From Trichostrongylus colubriformis (taxonomy: Eukaryota > Nematoda > Chromadorea > Rhabditida > Trichostrongylidae): DNA of 64,000 nt. The stretch lies in the NCBI GenBank assembly GCA_963978905.1, contig OZ022257.1, positions 15,891,664 to 15,955,663 of the forward strand. The letters run 5' to 3'. Position numbers and translations under genes: made by a program. Within the stretch, counting starts at the first letter, position 1; each line of letters begins with the position of its first letter. Positions 38,193 to 48,626 of the stretch are shown one piece after another. A model generated the notes under the pieces. That model made no database searches. It worked only from the letters and a program-made list of their open reading frames with translations, and was not told the origin of the DNA.

Positions 38193-39917
38193 TTTTACCT
38201 AAAATGACATGTTAAACGACTTCAAGGCCACAATAAAACCTTCGTCACTGAAGGACACAAAGAACATAAACGGATGTTTACACTGAAAAAGTGTTTGATA
38301 AAAAGAAGCGACGACTGTGAGAAAAATGTCACGCGACTTCGAAAAACTGGTTCTGAGAGATTCCACAGATTTGCTTGAGAAGTAGACTGTTTTGCCTATT
38401 TATGTGGGTGATTTATAGTATATCAAAAATAATAAATCATGAGTCATCCAGGTTCCCATTACGGCGCTTCCGGTAATCGGTTAACCGCGGCAGATCGCTA
38501 AATTAGAATCGATTGGAAGGAAGAAAACACGAAATCACGGCGAAAACAAGCAAAAGCGTACGAAGCAATGACCAACAATGGGAGCAACTGCATATTACTA
38601 TACGACGGTGCTGAGAACTAACTTATGTGTGGGTTCACGACGTCAAGATGGGTCACTCTCTTTATTTGACTAGAATTTGCCACACAGATAGCCCTACTTG
38701 ATGGATTGGGACAGCGTACATTTATGTGTAGTGTAATAAAGTAAAGAATTCGGACACCGCACCGTGGGGGAAGCCATTCGAACGTTTTCGATGAGCTCAA
38801 AAGGAGGTGACAGACAAATCGCATCTACCGCATATAGTTGTAACAACTACTAGGAAATGAAGAATTTAGAAAGCCCTAAGAGAAGTCTCAGTCATAGGTG
38901 TGTTTTTGTGGGAGTGAGCAAGTAGTTCTCAGTGGGAAGGCGAAGAGCGATGTTGAACGGAATCGCAGTACAAATTTTGGGCTTGTGATCAGCATGCTCG
39001 TGGCCTATGATAAGTTTTAATCTTATACGAAATGGAAAGACTTATCAAAGTGATCAGTCGTTTATTTAAGAGGCCACTTCAAATCGTTTTGTATTCCGAA
39101 GCCGATTAACTATCGATCTTCTTTCAAGGGTAGTGGTGGCTGCTAATGGGAGCCGGTTTTCGCTGGGAGTGCGAAATACAGCGAAATTTAGAAAGCAACT
39201 TCCAAATATCCATCGATTATCACAGATAGTGAAGATCATGGCCGGTCTCCCACACGATATCTCAGCTAAGCGCTAGCTTTGTGTCGCTGCGACTTTGGCA
39301 GGAAGCGGTCTTTGGAGTGTCTTGCAGGGACGACAGCTCTGCTACCGTGACTCTTCCTTCGGTGATCCTCCGGTCACTATGAAAGAGAGCCTGTAAACTT
39401 CCGTGGAAAGTGAATTAAACGCACTGTGCTGAAAAGGAATAGTAGAAGATGTATGCGCATTAGACGTTTACAACACAATAACAACGTCCACGAGTAAACT
39501 GCTGACGTCGAATTAGACAACGCCCAATCAGAACTCGTATTCTCATTATTGTGTTCATTGAAAAAAAAAGAACTATTCATGGAGATATCGACTATGTAGA
39601 ACACAACAAATGATGGATGGCTGTAGTAATAGGATACGGCAATCAGGCTGTAGCACGATCTGCAAAGCCTGGTAGTGAAGTGATAGGATCACATTACTTT
39701 GCGATGACTAATCGCGCAGCGTCGTATCGAAACTAAAGAAGAACGAAGTGACGTTATATAGACCGGGTGATGGGGCGAAATGTCGTGTTCGACGAACAGG
39801 CGAGCGCCAAGACATTTTAGCGGTGTGTACAGGTGCAGATAAATGTTTCTTCGTGGAATTAGTGGTTCTTAATGCATCATGAGCAGACTTTGCTTCGCTC
39901 TTCCCCACAGAAAAGTA
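38193..39917. other. Unassigned DNA upstream of the two-module gene
   Basis: Presumed promoter side of the minus-strand gene starting at 38192. No motif was confidently identified and no open frame has support. Confidence 0.4.
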
Positions 39918-40947
39918 TTGGGTCATTCCATAAGTAGTGTCGTTTTTTTTCAAGCAAAAATTTTTGCCATATATCACAAGTATTTGCAGCATATCATATA
40001 GCATTCGAAAAGAAATTTTCCGCTTCTTAAAATGACATGTTTAGTTTTTGAGTATGTTGGAATGGCGCAGACATTTAGGCCAGCGAAGATGTAGGTCCAG
40101 CCGACGAAAATTGACCAAACCGGCAATCAATTGAAACCCTATATTTCACTTTGGGAAAATCAACCAGTCATGTGTCGCGTACTTAGTCCTGACCTCTTCT
40201 TCAATTTCCAATATTTGGTTGCTCAAGTAGTCGCGTCGTTCTTTTTCTGAAATCTTTTTTTCCAGAGCACCCACACTTATTCAAAATGAAATTTTTTCCT
40301 TCAAACTCCTTCAGAGTTGTTTTATGAACCACTTCGAAGAACTTTCTCTGCTCCATCGAAAACACCTTTCTAGTCTGTTGTGGCTGCGATTCAGACTGAA
40401 TTTTGATACCATGTGATAGGGGTCCAGTTGACATTTTTCACAATTTACTTTTTCCAGAGAAAGTCAAGGAATCCGGTCAGTGGTATTTCCCTGCTCCTAC
40501 CCACACCCTGTTCTTGACACTTCACCACTCTTTCAACTGATTGGTTGAGAAATTTTCTTGCCTTGGTTCGAAGAAATTGTCTGAAATCACCGAGTTGTGG
40601 AGGAAAAACAAAATGTGGAAAAATAACAACACGACTTCTTGATCAACTAAGTATTGGAAATCGTAGAAGAGGTCAGGACTAAGTACGCGACACATGACTG
40701 GTTGATTTTCCTAAAGTGAAATATAGTGTTTCAATTGATTGCCGGTTTGGCCAATTTTTGTCGGCCTGACCTGCCTCTTCGCCAGCCTAAATGTCGGCCC
40801 CATTCCAACAAACTCAGAAACTAAACATGTCATTTTGTAGAGTAGGAAAACCTTTTTCAAATGATATATGACATGCTGCAGAAACTTGCGATTTCGTAGG
40901 AAAAAATTATGCTTGAAAAAAACGACATTACTTATGGAATGACCCAA
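39918..40947. mobile_element. Fold-back transposable element with ~330-bp inverted arms and TA duplication
   Basis: The left end TTGGGTCATTCCATAAGTAG and the right end (the inverse, ending ATGGAATGACCCAA) are flanked by TA on both sides (39916-39917, 40948-40949). The arms match as inverted repeats for about 330 bp through CAACCAGTCATGTGTCGCG and GACCTCTTCT. The central ~350 bp is single copy and contains a minus-strand open frame (SHGIKIQSESQPQQTRKVF, LKEFEGKNFILNK). There is no recognisable transposase, so it is probably moved by a Tc1/mariner-type enzyme; this is inferred from TA use. Confidence 0.85.
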
Positions 40948-41835
40948 TATATGTGGTCAACAGAGGCGATGCCCATAGTTTCTCACAACAAGTGAATTTT
41001 GTAGAGAAAACCCTTCGGAAACCTTCTACAGCCGACATTCTCAGACACATAAGCAGAGTCAAAATAGCTTATGAAGGAATTTCGGCACTCGAAGTAACTG
41101 TACAATGAAGATCAAAGCAGTAGTTCTTCTTAATATTTTTGATTTTTGATAGCTGCTGGTTTCGCCGAAACCCACGATACGAAAGTTGTTACTAGTATGC
41201 TGAGTTATGGGCAAAAGCTTCGGTCGCCGGCTCAGCATGTTAAACGTTCTAGTTCTGATAAGCTATAGTAGTAAATATACCAATCGAAGCAGAAGATTTT
41301 CAGACTTGAAATATGAACTAGTTCTCCGTACACATTTGTTGCAGGACCCGCAGCACCCGAATAGTTCGAAGTGTCCGTAAATTTTTCAGCTTTTCGAAAT
41401 TCTTATTTGAATCGATAGAGAATTCATCGAACTTCTCGTTGCAGCAGTGATGGGCTCCTGTACCGCTTTGGCAGTAAGTGAAAACGACTTTTGTTTTACG
41501 TAATAGGTTGTGAAAAGAGTGTTGTGGGATTTTTCAAAAACAGGAATAAGTTTGCTTACTTTGAGCCAAGTTTAGAGGGTTCAGGAATATAGCAGCGTTC
41601 TTAAAGATTCCTAATAAAGTGTATACTGACCTCTGGAGAAGGCTACGATACCCCTACTAGAACCCGCCAAATACGCGGTGTCAACTACATAGTACTATAA
41701 TCCTTAGTGAGTATACATACTAAGGACCTCCAATGCAGAGGCAGGCATAGTTTGGTCCTGAACGCGATTGTCGTGTACTGCGCTCTATTCAAGGCGTATT
41801 CGCATTACAACTCAACTACACACAACACCCTTCGG

Positions 41836-42062
41836 GGTGTATGTCAAGAGCACAGGAAAAGCGTGGCCGCGTTTGGCGCGCGACGGGATGGTGCGAGCTA
41901 AGCGCGCCGTATTGGATGGGTCTTGAAGCGATGACGGTGCTCTAAGCGTTATTGTAGGCGTAATCGCTTCAGGACTCGACTAATACGGCGCGCATAGCTC
42001 ACATCATCCCATCGCGTGCCAAGCGCGGCCACGTGACTTTTCTGTCCTAATGACATGCACCC
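41836..42062. mobile_element. GGTGTAT MITE family, third copy
   Basis: Left GGGTGTATGTCAAGAGCACA and right inverse TTCTGTCCTAATGACATGCACCC. The interior GCGAGCTAAGCGCGCCGTAT and TGGGTCTTGAAGCGATGACG match 18780-18850. Confidence 0.8.
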
Positions 42063-42236
42063 ACGTCCTTCTCTCACATCCATTGCGTCGCATGTCATAT
42101 TGCGAAATTCTGCTCTGAAGATACACATCCGTAACGCACTATTCGCTAAAGATGCAACTGAGAAAAACTCAGCCTTTAGGACTTCTCGAAAATCTCAAAA
42201 ATACCGAGAGGTGGTACAGTCTGTTTTCCGACGAAT

Positions 42237-42342
42237 GGCAGGGCGTGCCCTACGGATTTGGGTGAGTGGCGAGAGTGAGAGTGTGTGGCGGGTGAGAGAG
42301 ATCGATACACGTTCATCCAAGTCCGTAGGCCTTGCCCTGCCA
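42237..42342. repeat. Short inverted repeat
   Basis: GGCAGGGCGTGCCCTACGGA pairs with TCCGTAGGCCTTGCCCTGCC at the other end. 106 bp in total, possibly a small MITE. Confidence 0.7.
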
Positions 42343-43106
42343 GCCTCCTACGCTCAGACATACCGTAATACTTGCAGTTCGTTAGGTTGCAGACATTGCA
42401 TGTACGACGTCTTGCTAAGAGAGCAAATGTGGATCCAGTAATTTTTTCCCACCAATGCTTTTCTTCTTACCCATTCGCTTCATCTCTTATTTATTGCTTC
42501 ACTTGACTGCTGCTGTTCATTGGTTTCACTCATTTCAACATGAATGAATGAAATACATACATCCTATTAGGCGACAAGTGACATGCGAACACAAATCACA
42601 ACATCGCACAAATCACAACGTTGCACAGATCACAACGTCGCGCTTTTAAATACGGGTTCCTTTGCCGATTACCGCTTTCAATCTCGAATGATAGTTTCGA
42701 AAAAATCATTTCTCCCAATCTGCCTCATTCTTCTATCCCCTTAAAATTTCTTCAGGGTCAGCCAGCTCCCTCTACACAATCATTGCTTTGCTACAGCAGG
42801 ATGGACTTTGATAGACAACGATTCACTCGGTCTAATTTCCCAGGTTACTCATTTTCATTGGCCATGAGGGGGGCTTGGAATGTATAATTATAAGCTCACG
42901 ATAGTACACTCGAACTAGTGTACGCAAAGTGCTCAAATGAAGCAGTTGTTAGAATTCAAGAAGCCTTGATCCCCCATTATTGAAGTCTGGAAGCTCAAAA
43001 AAATTCATAATATTTACAATTACAAGCAATATAAATACCATCGTTTAAACTCTTAGGAGTCGCAAGGATCCTTCAGAGTGAGCTGTTCAAGCTGTGGTAA
43101 GGTTAA

Positions 43107-43405
43107 TCAAGATATAGGCTCAATTTCCACGAAATCATTATCATCAACCATGGCCTCTAAATCTTCGTCAAGATCCGGATGCTCGTCGGTCACATTGCTG
43201 AGATCCTCATCCACTGTTTCAGACACATCACCATCGTGCGCAGGTTCCTCCGTTAATTCAGGTGGTGTCTCACCTTCTCGAAGTGGACTCTGTAATTCGA
43301 TTTCAAACTCGCCGCCGACCGTTCTTTCAGGTGTTCCGAAAACAACATTCTCTTCCTCAGCATATTCGTCCTCACCAATATCCTCACGGGATGATGTCCT
43401 TGGCA
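43107..43405 (-). CDS. C-terminal exon of an unrecognised acidic protein
   Basis: An open frame of about 98 codons is preceded by a good acceptor (AATTTCAG, 43406-43413) and ends with TGA. It is very rich in Asp/Glu with Pro, Ser and Thr (for example EEENVVFGTPERTVGG, DLDEDLEAMVDDNDF) and ends in FVEIEPIS. This looks like an acidic disordered tail. It is read towards the repeated-module gene, but stops before it, so it belongs to a separate gene whose upstream exons I could not place with confidence. Low complexity means chance openness cannot be excluded, but the acceptor and the absence of stops favour a real exon. Confidence 0.45.
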
Positions 43406-44602
43406 CTGAAATTCAACATCATTCAAAGCACTACCGAGCCTTGGAGAGATGACGAAATTTAGGTTCTCATTGAATATCAGGCTGGCTACCAATTGAGGTC
43501 TGATAAGGCTGTTCAGTGGGATTAATTCCGAGTTGTTTTTATGAGAGCGTCGTTGGGTGAGGGCAAAAGTGGAGAAAGACAAAAAGCTTGACCAATGCCG
43601 ACAAAAAAAGCGTTGATAAAGAAAAATAAAGACCTGAATGATTCCACTCCTGGGTGCTGGCACTAATCGTGAAACTCATGAGGTCCGAAGCCCAATTTTA
43701 AAGGACAGATCATACCCAATTTTCTCGAAAAAGTCAGAAGAATGGAATTCCCATCATCTCAAGGAGCATCGTCCTCCCAATCACAGGGATGACAGTGATG
43801 ATGTCGACTCAAACTGGAGCTTGGATGCTTTGGTCTGGTAAAGGATCCGTAAACGGAAGAATGGGTTTCTCTGTTACCATATGATGTTGGATTGGCCAAA
43901 TAAGGGCCCACCTCGAAGAAGTTTAAATCCGGCCAAGATACAGCCCCTCAAAGTGGTGGCCGATGAGGCGAGGCTTCAGAGAAAATGCCCGCCCTTCGTC
44001 CTTCGCGGTCGGAGGCGCGTAGTGGGGCCAGAAACTTTCGTCAATAGTTTGGGATTTGAAAAATGGATATACGAGTTGTCGACTCAGAGTTTAACGGTTT
44101 CAGTTACAGTTCTAATGTGGAAGAAGGAGGCCTTTCGACGTCCCATGAACGTCGAAAGGAGGGCATTGCTCGGGATGTGGTATGGCCACAGCGTTCGGGG
44201 TGCAAGTCGCGGTGGAGAGGGGGGGGCATGTCCATCAATGTTATTCTACTTAGGACGATCCAGGCTATGTTTTTCCTCCGACAATTATGAAAACTATGAT
44301 GATTCCTCGTAATATTTTTAGTTCTCGTCAAAATAAATTAAAGTTCAAGCTAGCAATGGCTGGAAGTGCCTGAGTTTCACTAGACTGTGAAAGGAGAGCT
44401 ATGTAATTGTATCGAAGTGCGACCAACTCAGACCATTTCCACCACCACACACACAATGATGGCCCCACATATGTAGATAAGCTCTGTACTATCATCGCAA
44501 GTGAAGAATTGATAAATGTGTAAAATATAGTGATCCAAGGAACAAAAACTCACCAGATCTGAATATAAAAGTGATTTCTGCAGTTTTTCTAATTCCTTTC
44601 AG
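43406..44602. other. Unassigned, partly open in several frames
   Basis: Plus-strand frames at 43638-43841 and 43881-44312 are long but lack splice signals or recognisable domains. Upstream exons of the acidic minus-strand exon may lie here, but none was placed. Confidence 0.35.
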
Positions 44603-44705
44603 TACGAAAGGCACAACTGGTGTATTGGAAAGCACTCTCTTCTTCGATGTTACGGCACAGCAGAATCTTAGAGGAAGTTACATTACATTTATTACACGAG
44701 GTTAA
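44603..44705 (+). CDS. Candidate terminal exon
   Basis: A CCTTTCAG acceptor (44595-44602) is followed by a frame reading KGTTGVLESTLFFDVTAQQN and ending ITFITRG with TAA. The composition looks like beta strands of a real protein. A second frame after the same acceptor also stays open for about 69 codons, so the frame is not certain. No upstream exon was linked. Confidence 0.25.
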
Positions 44706-44860
44706 CTCGTGTAGAACATTCAAAAAAACATTCAGCGAACAAAACAACAAGAAAGAAGTTGTGGCACAGATTCGCTCATTCCTCATTTTTCAACATCCGC
44801 TTCAACTGTAATCTACTGAATAAGTACCACTTCTGGTGAAGTTCCTCTCTCAAGCAAGTA

Positions 44861-45741
44861 TTAGGTTGTTCCAAAAGTCTTGTAGTATTTTTTTCGATCA
44901 TCACTATTTATTTTTTTGTCCAACAAATAACAATTAGGCAACAACGTATTGAGCACTGTTATCGGCAACCCTCTGCCACCTTATAGGAAAATCGTTGATT
45001 CTCTTCTCCCAGAACTCTGGGTTCTGAGAGTCGAAGAAGTCAGCGATCGCCTTCGCAAGCAAGTCATAATCAAGGAATTTTCTCTTGGCCAGGAAGGATT
45101 CGAGAGGATGGGTAAGGTGATAGCCAGAAGGGGCAATGTCTGGAGAGTATGGCGGGTGGGGCAGCACATCCCAGCCGAGCTTCTATAACCTGGCCTGGGA
45201 ACTTTTCGCGAAATGGGAGCGGGCGTCGTCATGAAGAAGGGTGACCGCGGACCTTTTCCGGCACTTTTCTCGAACAGCGACGGCGAGCTGCTGAAGCTGG
45301 TGAGTGCATACGGCAGCGGTGACAGTCTCGCCTTGTACCAGCACCTCGCGGAAAAGCATTCCTTCCGCGTCCCAAAACCAGCACAGTCCCAAGCGTGGTT
45401 TGCCTTCTATGTCAATGTTGCCATTGCTGAAGCCGACGAACCAGCGACGCACGGTCTCGTAGCTCACACATACCTTGCCCAATGCAGCGCTGATGAAGTG
45501 GCAAGCTTCCGTCGTTTTGGTGCCGCAAGACCGCTCATAATAGATGACACCGCGAGTTGGGTGGGTATCGACAACGAGCATTGGAGCTCTCTCCACGGGA
45601 TCTGGTGGGTCAATATATATTTTCCTAGAAATCTTGGGGAACGTTCTACCATATTCCTGCACCGCCTGGACCTGCCTCAAAGTGAACAAGAGTTACTGAT
45701 TTTTTTTGGAAAAATACTACAAGACTTTTGGAACAACCTAA
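44861..45741 (-). mobile_element. Internally deleted mariner transposon with intact ends
   Basis: The ends TTAGGTTGTTCCAAAAGTCT and its inverse match for about 30 bp and are flanked by TA (44859-44860, 45742-45743). The minus strand encodes transposase pieces: SYETVRRWFVGF (helix-turn-helix), then, after a deletion, LCWFWDAEGM, LLHDDARSHF and, after an in-frame stop, PPYSPDIAPSGYHL, ending near SAQYVVA. The region with the first catalytic Asp is gone. The HDDARSH Asp remains. The third Asp (family PSDYHL) is Gly. At 881 bp against about 1.3 kb for the family, it cannot make active transposase. Confidence 0.92.
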
Positions 45742-45743
45742 TA

Positions 45744-46845
45744 CATGTTTTAGGATTTTGGATAATTGCTTACGGTTGAAGCGGCCCCCATCAGTTATCA
45801 CCGGAATTGACATTTGTCCCGAATAAAGGAGGTGAATTTTAGTGCCCAATAATATCCATTCGAAATAGGAGCCCTGCGTTTTGTCCGACGCTGACTAGAG
45901 CAAGTGAAGAAAGAAAGTTCACAGAAAGGGTATACGCCGCTGGCGCTCTCTGCACTCGGATCAGAGCACGGAAAATGAGAACGGTGGGTACATGACGTGA
46001 CGGATGCTGTTCAGACTCTTTGTGATGCCGAGACACTGTTTGTCGCAACTCAGAATTCCCGTTAAATCACCGTCAGACATGACGATTTCGCAATGTCGCG
46101 GCTCACTCACGTAGTTATTGTATTGTGAAATCCCAAATTTGCAGAACTACGACCTTTGACTGTGATTTAATACTCTGGGAATGGAAGTGGCATGTAAAAC
46201 TGGTTCATACTGCGAACTTTTGAGTCCTAGCCTTCCCGCTGAAAACAGCGGACGTTGAAACGAAGATCCATCTGAATAGCGCTGGTATGGAGTCCATCCA
46301 ACATTGCCCTTTGCCCGAAGCACATTGCTCCAAAATTAACAGCGCTCGCTGGCAATGTTTTGAAATTGCACGCTCGTGAGAAACCGTATGAAGGGAGACG
46401 TACTGGCTGCTATCAGATTGGGTATTTAAAGGGCGCACGGCGCAACTTCATGAGTCACCTACCTGCCGCCAGTGATTCGCTTATCAGCTCTGACCTTGAA
46501 CTCTGCTGCTTCTCTCCAACATCCAGGTGTACATGTACCCGTTACCTTTTCAACTGTTAAATGAATGCGAGTATTTGCAGGAGACTGAAATTATAGCGTT
46601 ATCCGTATAATTATAGCGTTATCCATTTATATAAATAAACGATATAGTAGATACTCTATATCTATGCCGTATAATTAAGAAATATTTTGAAATCACGAAG
46701 ATTAGCGTGAAAGGCACAGGTTACTGCTCATAAGAAAGTAATGCCAAGAGCCTCTAGTCCCGTCAGACCCTGTTTTTTGTTTATTTTACATTCATCTGAA
46801 AAATTTTGTTTTTTTACAGGAAATGAAAATGAAATTTTCAAAAAT
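45744..46845. other. Unassigned DNA
   Basis: No gene supported. A short tandem duplication ATTATAGCGTTATCC occurs near 46590-46626. Confidence 0.5.
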
Positions 46846-47420
46846 TTTTAAAAAATTTGGCAATGAAACTCCATCAAAGACCACAGTGTATCGTTGGCTT
46901 AGGGAACTCATTCGTTGTCGTAGTCCGCTGTCCGACGAGATTCATGGAGGTTGTCCGAAATTAGCACTTGTTTAAAAAACATCGATGCTGTGTGCAATAT
47001 GATTAAGCAAGACCGCCAATTCACCCATCCTAATATCGAGGCATCCCTAAACATTATTTCCACCAACAAACATTCAATTTTACTTGAACACATGGATTTG
47101 CAGAAAATATTTTTCTGTTGAAACCCACACAATTTGACAAACTCACCAAGAAAGGCTTGTGTCGACGAAATTTTCAAAAATTTATAAGATAAACAAGTAG
47201 CGCCGTACGACAAATTGGATGATGGGGTCTATGGGTAAAAGAGGCGAACTTTACGATGAAACCATCAGATTTACTCCCATGATAACAGTATTGCCTATTC
47301 CCGAAATATAAATAGTGCCCACGTATAAGAAGCCTGGTTGGTTCACACAAGCAGTTTTCGGAGGTTCCATGCCCTGGCCATGCGAGTGGATGCAAGGCCA
47401 GTTGGCAACCACGGCTCCCG
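46846..47420 (+). pseudogene. Mariner transposase fossil
   Basis: Plus-strand frames with several stops read FGNETPSKTTVYRWLREL (mariner helix-turn-helix), then DAVCNMIKQDRQFTHPNIEA and, further on, VDEIFKNL and VAPYDKLDDG. The order fits the N-terminal half of a mariner transposase. No terminal repeats were recognised. Confidence 0.5.
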
Positions 47421-47663
47421 TGATTCGCAATGAAATCAGCTTCGTTTCCTAGTTTGAAGAAATAGATTTGAGTTTTCTTGTGAATTTTTTCTATGGATTC
47501 GATTTCTATGACGACGCTGTTCGAAGAAAGGGAGATTGCAGTGCAGTTGGCGTATTTCAGTTACATCCGACATAGCAGAGAATCCTCGAAAATTTTTGTG
47601 GAATACAGTTCTTGTAAATATCAAGAAAAAAGTGAACACAAGTAGGGTGTGGAAGTTACTAGT

Positions 47664-47754
47664 AAGGCCGCTTCCACACTTCGCGGCACTGGCGCCGGCG
47701 GCGACGGCGGCAAAATCGTGTGCTTGGGCGACAGTGGCTGCCACATGATTTTAT
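47664..47754. repeat. Partial GGCCGC-type MITE end
   Basis: AAGGCCGCTTCCACACTTCG matches the end of the 22190-22346 family, followed by a GC-rich stretch; the opposite end is not evident. Confidence 0.45.
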
Positions 47755-48180
47755 AACCAATTGACTGGCGCACACTACTGTGCGCGTAATACCGTGGGCG
47801 TCAGTAGGTGAAAGGATTTGATTTTTTCCATAAACTCTACTCTTTAACTGTAAAAAGCTCCGCCCACTGTGCGCAGTTCGCCGCTAATTTTGAGTGTGCT
47901 TAAGATAGCTTGGACATTTCCCAGGATACTCTCGTGAATTTCAAAAGTCATTCCTGACCTCAATCCACCTTCTCCCCACGTTTAGGGCACATTCGAACCC
48001 GATCAACAGTTTTCGGAATGAAAACGGAACATTCCAGTGCGTCCCGCCAACCGTGTGCGGAGCTCAACTTGGTCCATGTGTGGTCATTACTTCTTACCCT
48101 ATGCCCTACCCATCCCAAACATGTCCCCATTTCCACAGGTCGTTTTTCATATAATGCCTAATTTCGTGACCAGAGGGAGA
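47755..48180 (+). repeat. Dispersed repeat shared with 4265-4545
   Basis: Longer copy of the same repeat, with GGTCCATGTGTGGTC at about 48070 and CACAGGTCGTTTTTCATATA at about 48135, and an extra segment in the middle. Confidence 0.75.
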
Positions 48181-48626
48181 GAGACACAGACAGGCGAAGC
48201 CTCTCATGTATAGTAGGGACTCTTGACTGAACCATACTACAGTATGGAGATCATGGAGAGAGCCCGTGCTAATGTGCGACGAAAGTGTGCGCAAATCATA
48301 CCACAGTTTGGCACTATGCCAAGTTTCTCGTCATATTCATTTCTTGCCACAGACCTGCGTGGGTTCTCACCACGACCATTATATATGATATCACCGGTAG
48401 AGCGCTGTAAACAGACGCGTCGCAGGACTGCCGCCGTTGTGGGCGTCGAGCACATGTTCTTGCAATACAATTAAAAAAAAATCAAAAATCAATTCCAAGA
48501 TTAAGAAAGTGCAAAGAAAACAGGAAAGGAAAGTGCGCGCTCATTTGACTGTGCCGAAGCATCCTTCAATCATACTATCGTCGATAACTTGTATTGCTCA
48601 ACCAGAACGATTCGTGAAACACTCAC
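48181..48626. other. Possible 3' part of the astacin gene, unresolved
   Basis: The CUB-like domain should continue here on the minus strand. An open frame near 48237-48470 follows an AAG acceptor-like site in the right phase, but shows no convincing CUB pattern. Confidence 0.3.

Larger units (their letters stand above)
40950..43106. other. Unassigned DNA with small repeats
   Basis: 41140-41240 carries a piece of the repeat also found at 54797-55260 (GCTGAGTTATGGGCAAAAGC). 41836-42062 is a MITE and 42237-42342 a small inverted repeat. No gene supported. Confidence 0.5.

Noticed and set aside
43881..44331. 143-codon plus-strand frame and overlapping frames
   Set aside because: No domain, Arg/Gly-rich wording and other frames open on both strands; possibly repeat-derived.
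48237..48470. Next CUB exon of the astacin gene
   Set aside because: Phase fits, but the expected cysteine and aromatic pattern is absent.
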